Source: Clostridiales bacterium
GTDB taxonomy: Bacteria; Bacillota_A; Clostridia; Christensenellales; CAG-917
Assembly (NCBI GenBank): GCA_031282095.1
Contig: JAITEJ010000024.1
Coordinates: 1-5,854, forward strand
DNA length: 5,854 bases
Direction of reading: 5' to 3'
Part shown: in pieces, positions 1 to 4,645 of the stretch
How positions within the stretch are numbered: the stretch's first letter is position 1
Layout: each line of letters starts with the position of its first letter
The notes under the pieces: model-generated
Told to the model about the DNA's origin: nothing
Seen by the model: only the letters and a program-made list of their open reading frames with translations
Databases searched by the model: none
Position numbers and translations under genes: made by a program

Positions 1-479
1 TGCTGCTGCCCGCCCGAAAGACCCAAAGCCGATTTATGAAGGCGGTCTTTAAGCTCGTCCCACATAGCCGCGGACTTCAGCGACTGTTCCACAATGTCGG
101 AAAGCTCCGATTTTTTACGTATGCCAAACGTGCGCGGACCGAACGCGATATTATCGAATACGCTCATGGGAAACGGATTGGGCTTTTGGAACACCATGCC
201 TACGGCTTTACGCAAAAGGTTTACATCCAGATTTTTATCGTAAATGTCCTTGCCGCCTATCAGAAATTCACCCGTGGTTTTGCAATTTTCCACAAGGTCG
301 TTCATGCGGTTAAGCGTCTTTAAAAACGTGGACTTACCGCACCCCGAAGGTCCGATAAGCGCCGTAATCTCGTTTTGAGCGATATTCGCGTTCACATCTT
401 TGAGAGCGTGCAGCGCGCCGTAATACAGGTTGCAGTTTCGTACACGTATGTCGAATTGCTCCGAAAAAAGTTCGTTCAT
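1..479 (-). CDS. pstB: PstB, phosphate ABC transporter ATP-binding protein (3' end cut by window edge)
   Basis: This is the cytoplasmic ATPase that powers phosphate import through the PstC/PstA channel. The visible 159 residues, of about 250 usual for the family, contain the Walker A loop GPSGCGKST (43-51), the PstB-typical segment [18 protein letters not shown] (97-114) with the Q-loop Gln98, and the ABC signature LSGGQQ (154-159) right at the edge. Walker B, the H-loop and the C-terminus lie outside the window. The ATG at 479 is preceded by an AAAGGA-type ribosome binding site with an 11-12 base spacer, and the protein begins at the usual place before the first beta strand. It is the third gene of the minus-strand pst operon but is separated from the permease gene by 641 bp, which is unusual for an operon partner. 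I see no clear promoter of its own in that gap. The identification is firm; whether the protein is complete cannot be judged. Confidence 0.96.
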   Translation of the reverse strand, partial: MNELFSEQFDIRVRNCNLYYGALHALKDVNANIAQNEITALIGPSGCGKSTFLKTLNRMNDLVENCKTTGEFLIGGKDIYDKNLDVNLLRKAVGMVFQKPNPFPMSVFDNIAFGPRTFGIRKKSELSDIVEQSLKSAAMWDELKDRLHKSALGLSGGQQ

Positions 480-576
480 ATTTATTTAATCCTTTTGCCG
501 CACAACCGCACAAAACGCGGGTAAGATAACCGTACACGTCGTTGTTATTGCGGTATTGTTTTAATCCGCTCCTCGG

Positions 577-595
577 CGGCGCGGCGTACGCGCCG
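577..595. other. GC-only 7-bp stem hairpin upstream of pstB
   Basis: The arms CGGCGCG (577-583) and CGCGCCG (589-595) are perfectly complementary around a 5-base loop, GCGTA. The hairpin lies 98 bases before the pstB start in the operon mRNA. No T-run follows it on either strand, so it is not a standard intrinsic terminator. A role in protecting or structuring the mRNA is only a possibility. Confidence 0.5.
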
Positions 596-605
596 TATGA
601 TGTGC

Positions 606-898
606 CGTGATACAGAGTTTCTGCATACGCAAAATATCGAACGGCGCTAACTCACCGCTTATATAGAGGTCGTGATACAGAGTTTATTGCGTACGCAAAA
701 TATCGAACGGCGTTAACTCGCCGCTTATATAGAGGTCGTGATACAGAGCCTCGCGCGTACGCAAAATATCGAACAGCGTTAACTCGCCGCTTATATAGAG
801 GTCGTGATACAGAGTTTATTGCATACGCAAAATATCGAACGGCGTTAACTTACCATTTATATAAGGACCGTGATACAAAGCCTCGCGCGTACGCAAAA
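606..898. repeat. 66-bp tandem repeat array, four full units plus a partial fifth
   Basis: Units begin with CGTGATACA at 606, 671, 737, 803 and 869, giving steps of 65, 66, 66 and 66 bp. The first four are full length; the fifth decays after about 30 bp. Common blocks are CGTGATACAGAG, then TACGCAAAATATCGAAC, GCGTTAACTCGCCGC and TTATATAGAGGT. A variable block after CGTGATACAGAG comes in two forms: TTTATTGC-like (units 1, 2, 4) and CCTCGCGC-like (units 3, 5). Units 2+3 and 4+5 therefore look like a duplicated 132-bp dimer. Unit 1 is one base short and unit 4 is diverged at its right end (TTACCATTTATATAAGGAC). There are no unique spacers, so it is not a CRISPR array. The period equals 22 codons, but stops and the lack of start codons argue against a normal gene. 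Function unknown. Confidence 0.93.
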
Positions 899-1120
899 CG
901 TTTATAAATTTAGCCGTATATTGCGATATGCTTAAAGGGTTATTCTCTGAATTCGCCCTTAAGCGGCGCGGTCGTGCGCGGTAAAGTGCGCGTTGTACCA
1001 TCGGCGGAACATGAGGTATATTATTAAAGCAAGCCGGGAGCAACGGCGTTATGTCGCCGGTTTTGTCCGGTCGGAAACGCGTTCCGGCTCCAAGCTTAAA
1101 GTCGACGCCGAGGCGAGTTC

Positions 1121-2938
1121 TCATATTTTTATTTTGTTTAATCTCTTTTCCAAAAGCCCCGCGGTCAAATTGATACATATGACGATTATAAGCAACGCCG
1201 CGCCCGTTGCGGCGGCTTGTTTCGGATAGCCCTGGCTCCCGAAAAAGTAGACGTTCAGCGCTAAAGAGGTTCCCGGGAAAAAGAAGTTTTCCGGCATTTT
1301 GTTTACCAGCATTCCGACGGTCAATATCAATACGGCGCTTTCGGAAATCACGCGTCCCGCCGCAAGCACTACGGAGGTCAGTATACCCGATGCCGCCGAC
1401 GGCAGTATTACCCCGAATATCGTGCGCACCTTTCTTGCGCCCAACGCGTAACTCGCTTCTTTGAGCTCCTTAGGTACGGAGAGCAGACTTTCCTCCGCGG
1501 AGCGGATAATTACGGGAAGTATCATAATTGCCAACGTTATTCCGCCGCCCAGCAGCGAGTAACCGAGTCCCATTTCGACTACGAATACCAAATATCCGAA
1601 CAAGCCGTATATTATGCTCGGTATTCCCGCCAGCGTTTCGACCGCCAGGCGTATTAACTTAACGATCCCTTTTCTTTGCGCGGCGTACTCGGTCAGAAAA
1701 ACGGCGGTCGCTATACCTATCGGCACGGCGATCCCCAAGGCTGCGACGAGGAGCATCAATGTCCCCGACAGCGCCGGCGCGAGAGTCGGATTCGAGCCGG
1801 TATACTTGCCGAACAGGAAATTAAAGCTTAAGTGCGGAATACCCGATATAAGTATATAGATGATAACGCCGAACAGCGCGGCAAGTGTCGTCGCGGCGGC
1901 GGCGCTTCCGCAATGCTTTAATATCTTATACCGCCCGGTAGTTTTCTTTTCGGCGTATACGGTTTTCGTCATTACGGACGAAGCGGGTGTTTCCGTTCGG
2001 ATTGCGGAGAATTCGTCGGACGCGTCCGCATTGTCCGCGGCTTTAAGTTTATAGCCGCGCGGCTTATTATCCCTTCTGATTAATCCGAAGCCGACGTTCA
2101 GTATCAGCGTAAACGCAAACAACACCACGCCCGTCGCGATGAGCGCCTCGCGCGGTTTTCCGGAAAGCTCCGTCGCACCCATAGCGATATTTGACGTAAG
2201 CGTTCTGACGCTCTGAAACAGTCCCTCCGGCATTTCGGGACTGCCCCCTATCACCATTATAACCGCCATTGTTTCCCCGACGGCGCGCCCGGCGGAAAGT
2301 ACGATCGACGCCAGAACTCCGCTCTTCGCGGCGGGAAGCATGACGCGGAACACCGCCTGCTCTTTTGTCGCCCCCAACGCCAAAGCCCCCTCGAAATAAG
2401 AATTCGGGACGCTTTCCAATGCGTTCAGGCTTACGCTTATCACGGTTGGCAGGATCATAATCGTCAGTACGACGGACGCCGCGAGTATCCCATAGCCGGA
2501 ACCGGTAGGCGATATATTGTCGCGCAAAAAAGGCACGATAAATTTTAAACCGAACAGACCGAATACCACGGACGGTATCCCCGCCAGCAGATTTACGATT
2601 TGCTTCACCGTTCCGACCGCGTGTTTCGGGAAAAACTTATACAGACAGACGGCGGTAAACAGTCCTATAAATCCGCCGAAAACTACGGATAGGGCGGTGA
2701 CGTATACCGACGTTGCCAGCATAGGAAATATTCCGAACGCGGGCTGATCCGCTATCGGCGCCCATTTGTAACCGAACAGCATTTTCGCGAAGCCGGTTTC
2801 CGCTATAAAAGGGATGCCGTTTGCCAGCAGAAATACCGTAATCGCCGCGAGCGCCGCGAGTGAAAAAAACGCCGCGGCGGCGAAGATAATTTTCATAAGC
2901 GTTTCGCGCGCTTGTATAAATTTGAATATCCTTATCAT
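1121..2938 (-). CDS. pstCA: Fused PstC-PstA phosphate permease (single 605-residue chain)
   Basis: This integral membrane protein forms the whole phosphate channel of the Pst transporter. Residues 1 to about 290 are PstC-like and about 340-605 are PstA-like, each normally a separate protein of roughly 280-320 residues. Each half has about six hydrophobic segments (near 15-40, 72-100, 111-136, 150-172, 203-230 and 266-287; then 345-370, 388-418, 430-455, 462-480, 515-545 and 575-598). Each also has a GIPSVVFGLFG/GIPSIIYGLFG block (120-130 and 439-448) and an EAA-type loop that docks PstB: EGALALGATKEQA (183-195) and EASYALGARKVRT (494-506). PstC shows AGRAVGETMAV; the PstA half has AGRVISESAVL where GET is more usual. 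A hydrophilic linker (about 290-340) joins the halves, and six helices in the first half would leave it in the cytoplasm. The only linker methionine (323, base 1972) lacks a ribosome binding site. The ATG at 2938 has AAGGA six bases upstream. The gene follows pstS by 193 bp. Confidence 0.95.
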   Translation of the reverse strand: MIRIFKFIQARETLMKIIFAAAAFFSLAALAAITVFLLANGIPFIAETGFAKMLFGYKWAPIADQPAFGIFPMLATSVYVTALSVVFGGFIGLFTAVCLYKFFPKHAVGTVKQIVNLLAGIPSVVFGLFGLKFIVPFLRDNISPTGSGYGILAASVVLTIMILPTVISVSLNALESVPNSYFEGALALGATKEQAVFRVMLPAAKSGVLASIVLSAGRAVGETMAVIMVIGGSPEMPEGLFQSVRTLTSNIAMGATELSGKPREALIATGVVLFAFTLILNVGFGLIRRDNKPRGYKLKAADNADASDEFSAIRTETPASSVMTKTVYAEKKTTGRYKILKHCGSAAAATTLAALFGVIIYILISGIPHLSFNFLFGKYTGSNPTLAPALSGTLMLLVAALGIAVPIGIATAVFLTEYAAQRKGIVKLIRLAVETLAGIPSIIYGLFGYLVFVVEMGLGYSLLGGGITLAIMILPVIIRSAEESLLSVPKELKEASYALGARKVRTIFGVILPSAASGILTSVVLAAGRVISESAVLILTVGMLVNKMPENFFFPGTSLALNVYFFGSQGYPKQAAATGAALLIIVICINLTAGLLEKRLNKIKI

Positions 2939-2964
2939 GTCTCGTCCTTAAAACTCCGCAGTAT

Positions 2965-2999
2965 CGCAAAAAATCGGATGTATTTTCCGATTTCTTGCG
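2965..2999 (-). terminator. Hairpin between pstS and pstCA; candidate partial terminator
   Basis: Bases 2965-2978 and 2986-2999 pair over 14 positions with a single mismatch, leaving a 7-base loop. Read on the minus strand, the core stem AAATCGGA / TCCGATTT runs straight into a six-T run, as in a weak intrinsic terminator; the outer CGCAA/TTGCG pairs extend it. It lies 133 bases after the pstS stop and 26 bases before the pstCA start. A leaky terminator or mRNA-protecting stem here would let the binding protein be made in excess of the permease, as is known for several binding-protein operons. The position fits that role; the function is inferred. The stem is symmetric and could act on the plus strand, but no plus-strand gene ends here. 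Confidence 0.55.
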
Positions 3000-3131
3000 G
3001 TAATGCGTTTTTTCCGTCAATTACGGCAATTCAATAAATAAAAGATACGACGAATAGAATGATTCGGCATAATATCGTTATGGTAAACCGACCGTCGAAC
3101 AGTGTATCGCTGTTTTATGTCATTGCCGCGG

Positions 3132-4025
3132 TTAAGCTTGATTAAGGTCGTTCCAAACTTTGATTTTCGCGCTTGCATCCTGATCCGCATCGTAGATATT
3201 TTTTAATTGCGCCAACGTAATGTTGTCGAAAGTGTTGTTTTTATGGACTATAACGGCGATTCCGTCCTTCGCCACGGTCATGATTACGCAGGACGGGGCT
3301 TTGGTTTGGTTGAATTCCTCGCTTATCATGCCGAAATTGCTCGTTCCGTTTTCCGCGTTTTGATATCCGGTGCCGCTGCCGCCGCCGGTGACCCGTACGG
3401 TAACGTTTTTATGTATGTCTTCAAACTTTTCCGCAAGTTTAATCATAAGGGGCTGAAGCGACGTGGAACCCGATATATCGACAGCGCCCGATAAACCCGA
3501 CGGATTTTCCGAAGCGTAAGCGGGCGCGCCGTCTTTGATGCTCACATAGCCTCCGGTCGAAATTATGTCTTGGGCGTCCGCGCTTTCCAAAAAGGTATAA
3601 AACGCCAGGTTTGCGCCCGATGCGATCGAGGCGTCCTTATACACTATGCTCAACGGGCGCGCAATCTTATACGTACCGTTTTTGATGTTGGCGATCGTAG
3701 CCTCCACTCCGTCCACTTTCAGCTTTTTAACGCTGTCCGTGACATATCCCAATGATTCGTACGCGATTGAGTAAAGGTTTCCGTCCACCTCGGCAAGCAC
3801 TCCCGCGGTTCCCGCCATAATGACCGTACCGGAAGGATCGGCTTTGCCTTTCAATCCGATAATTTCCATAAACGCGGTCTTTGTGCCGCTCCCGTCCTCT
3901 CTGGCGACTACGGTGATAGGCTTGGCGGCATCGAAGCTCCGCTTATTACACCCCGCTAACGCCGCCGCGGCAACTACTAAAAGAGCGCAAAACGCAATCG
4001 ACAGCAGATAATTTCTTTTTTTCAT
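3132..4025 (-). CDS. pstS: PstS-type phosphate-binding lipoprotein with circularly permuted domain order
   Basis: This is the extracytoplasmic receptor that binds phosphate and hands it to the PstCA channel. Residues 1-26 form a lipoprotein signal (MKKRN, a hydrophobic core, lipobox LAGC with Cys26 as the lipid anchor). The mature part has the PstS elements in swapped order. First come VVAREDGSGTKTAF (39-52, with Arg42 and the Ser46-Gly47-Thr48 phosphate loop), SIAYESLGYV (86-95), VKKLKVDGVEATIANIKNGTYKIARPL (99-125) and the AQDIIS segment (151-156). Only then come ISGSTSLQPLM (184-194), GGGSGTG (214-220), AKDGIAVIV (252-260), LAQLKNIY (271-278) and KVWNDL (289-294). In ordinary PstS the ISGSTS half comes first. 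No element is missing, and the ends meet at the normal inter-lobe crossing. Where SSR/SRE is common after the GMxS strand, it has GMISEEFN (232-239). The start at 4025 has AAGGAG ten bases upstream. It is the first gene of the operon, with a PHO-box-like promoter about 70 bases upstream. Confidence 0.94.
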   Translation of the reverse strand: MKKRNYLLSIAFCALLVVAAAALAGCNKRSFDAAKPITVVAREDGSGTKTAFMEIIGLKGKADPSGTVIMAGTAGVLAEVDGNLYSIAYESLGYVTDSVKKLKVDGVEATIANIKNGTYKIARPLSIVYKDASIASGANLAFYTFLESADAQDIISTGGYVSIKDGAPAYASENPSGLSGAVDISGSTSLQPLMIKLAEKFEDIHKNVTVRVTGGGSGTGYQNAENGTSNFGMISEEFNQTKAPSCVIMTVAKDGIAVIVHKNNTFDNITLAQLKNIYDADQDASAKIKVWNDLNQA

Positions 4026-4097
4026 GAACGATGATCTCCTTGTGTTTGAATTTACTTTAAGTTTAGCGTTTTGTCGAAATATTTAACAGCAAGGCGG

Positions 4098-4125
4098 TCT
4101 ATAATTTTCGTAAAATTTTTGTAAA
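4098..4125 (-). promoter_or_regulatory. pst promoter overlapping a PHO-box-like triple direct repeat
   Basis: On the minus strand TTTACA (4125-4120), TTTACG (4114-4109) and TATAGA (4103-4098) recur at exact 11-bp steps, the first two followed by the same AAAAT spacer. Hexamers of TTxACA type with about 5-bp spacers are the known PhoP binding pattern in Bacillus, where they switch on pst under phosphate limitation. The same bases also read as a promoter: -35 TTTACA and -10 TATAGA, 16 bp apart, with transcription starting near 4091, about 65 bases before the pstS ATG. Either or both readings may hold. The gene context (upstream of pstS) supports phosphate control, but PhoP binding is inferred. 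Confidence 0.6.
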
Positions 4126-4213
4126 GTGAGATTTTCATCCGCTCACGGCGTTCCGGCGGTCAAAGGCGTCCGAATCTTATGAAAATACGTTTGAATTCGT
4201 TTAAATAAAAACG

Positions 4214-4434
4214 ATGCCTATTATGGTGTCGGCATTTTGTGAAATTGTTCGTAAAAAAGATACGCGACTAATCCGTAAAACCGTTATTAACCTGGGGCGT
4301 ATCGGCGCAGACGGTAAAATGGCATAAAAGAGGCGAACCGCCGTCATTAAAGAAATTAAGGAAGAACATTTCACAAGGATCGGAGACCCGTTTGCCGATT
4401 CAGAGAGGGAGCGTAAATATAAGCAATCCGCAAT
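4214..4434 (+). pseudogene. Probable decayed coding remnant of unknown family
   Basis: One plus-strand frame reads from ATG 4214 (also ATG 4223) for 37 codons, meets TAA at 4325-4327, and continues open in the same frame to 4489. The text before the stop (RKKDTRLIRKTVINLGRIG) and after it (VIKEIKEEHFTRIGDPFAD, then a Glu/Arg/Lys-rich stretch) looks like soluble protein. The minus-strand frame over the same bases looks like a shadow. A terminator directly follows at 4435-4464, as expected at the end of a former gene; the frame continuing past 4434 runs through that terminator and is probably not original. There is no good ribosome binding site before 4214. The KTVINLGRIG piece faintly recalls the N-terminal region of some IS1634/IS4-type transposases, but I cannot assign it. 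I treat it as a remnant. Confidence 0.35.
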
Positions 4435-4464
4435 TAACAAGCGCTCTGCTTTGTTATTTTTTTT
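4435..4464 (+). terminator. Candidate intrinsic terminator, plus strand
   Basis: TAACAAGC (4435-4442) pairs with GCTTTGTTA (4448-4456) over eight base pairs with one bulged T, around the loop GCTCT, and is followed at once by eight Ts (4457-4464). It would stop plus-strand transcription before it reaches the methyltransferase promoter, and marks the probable end of the lost gene upstream. The stem is mostly A-T, so its strength is uncertain. Confidence 0.55.
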
Positions 4465-4532
4465 CCCAAAGAGTACCTATACGCTATAATACGATTATTC
4501 TATATAATGAACGGGCAATATTAACGCCTACA

Positions 4533-4547
4533 TGTGACAATATCACA
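4533..4547. promoter_or_regulatory. Dyad TGTGA-N5-TCACA upstream of the methyltransferase promoter
   Basis: Two perfect 5-base half-sites, TGTGA (4533-4537) and TCACA (4543-4547), flank the centre CAATA. The dyad lies 32 bases before the -35 box of the methyltransferase promoter, a place where a regulator could bind. The half-sites resemble those of the Crp/Fnr family, but the centre is 5 rather than 6 bases. It could be an operator for a regulator outside the window or chance. Confidence 0.3.
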
Positions 4548-4579
4548 AACGCTTGAGATAAAATTTTTATGCCAAAACT

Positions 4580-4608
4580 TTGACTTATAAGGTTCAATGT
4601 GTTATATT
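4580..4608 (+). promoter_or_regulatory. Sigma-70/A-type promoter of the methyltransferase gene
   Basis: TTGACT (4580-4585) and TATATT (4603-4608) are separated by exactly 17 bp, close to the consensus TTGACA/TATAAT. Transcription would begin near 4615, giving a leader of about 30 bases to the ATG at 4646. This implies that the methyltransferase gene is transcribed on its own rather than from upstream. Confidence 0.75.
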
Positions 4609-4628
4609 ATATGTGTAAAATAGTATGC

Positions 4629-4635
4629 AAAGGAG
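4629..4635 (+). promoter_or_regulatory. Ribosome binding site that decides the methyltransferase start
   Basis: AAAGGAG lies ten bases before ATG 4646 and four bases before an in-frame GTG at 4640. Four bases is too short for comfortable initiation, so ATG 4646 is preferred; the two choices differ by only two residues. Confidence 0.7.
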
Positions 4636-4645
4636 TTAAGTGTCT

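Larger units (their letters stand above)
480..1120. other. Long non-coding gap inside the pst operon
   Basis: These 641 bp separate the stop of the fused permease gene from the start of pstB. The gap holds the 66-bp tandem repeat array (606-898), a GC-rich hairpin (577-595) and, next to pstB, a doubled TTGTGCGG (minus strand, about 60-40 bases before the ATG in tandem). The part from 899 to 1120 shows no recognisable gene. A minus-strand open frame from 1178 to 816 overlaps the permease 3' end and runs into the first repeat met in that direction, but it has no ribosome binding site or family resemblance that I can see. No convincing sigma-70 promoter was found for pstB, so read-through transcription from the pst promoter is the simplest reading. 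Confidence 0.75.

Noticed and set aside
334..537. Short minus-strand frame overlapping the pstB start
   Set aside because: It lies mostly within the clear pstB coding sequence in another frame and shows no family features.
606..898. CRISPR array
   Set aside because: Units abut directly with a 66-bp period and are similar over their whole length; there are no unique spacers and no cas genes.
949..960. GAATTCGCCCTT, identical to the flank of a common TA-cloning vector site
   Set aside because: Only 12 bases match, the neighbouring bases do not continue the vector sequence, and the same non-coding stretch carries on at both sides, so chance is the better explanation.
816..1178. 120-codon minus-strand frame overlapping the permease 3' end and the repeat array
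   Set aside because: Its start lies inside the permease coding region, no ribosome binding site precedes it, and part of its length is just repeat unit. Not annotated as a gene.
1970..1972. Internal ATG in the PstC-PstA linker as a separate pstA start
   Set aside because: No Shine-Dalgarno sequence precedes it and the frame is continuous, so a fusion is the simpler reading.
2637..3020. Minus-strand frame crossing the pstS-pstCA gap into pstCA
   Set aside because: Most of it is an out-of-frame shadow of the permease, and its upstream part covers the hairpin.
4197..4214. A-T-rich hairpin TCGTTT-N6-AAACGA
   Set aside because: A six-base, mostly A-T stem in an AT-rich stretch is expected by chance, and nothing around it suggests a role.
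4201..4440. 79-codon minus-strand frame upstream of pstS
   Set aside because: It looks like the shadow of the plus-strand remnant and has no ribosome binding site; the plus-strand frame has the more protein-like composition.
4485..4508. Two TATAAT boxes (4485-4490 and 4503-4508) as further promoters
   Set aside because: Neither has an acceptable -35 at 16-18 bp, and the pair at 4580/4603 is much better placed for the gene.
4640..4642. GTG as the methyltransferase start
   Set aside because: It is only four bases from the ribosome binding site; ATG 4646 has the better spacing.
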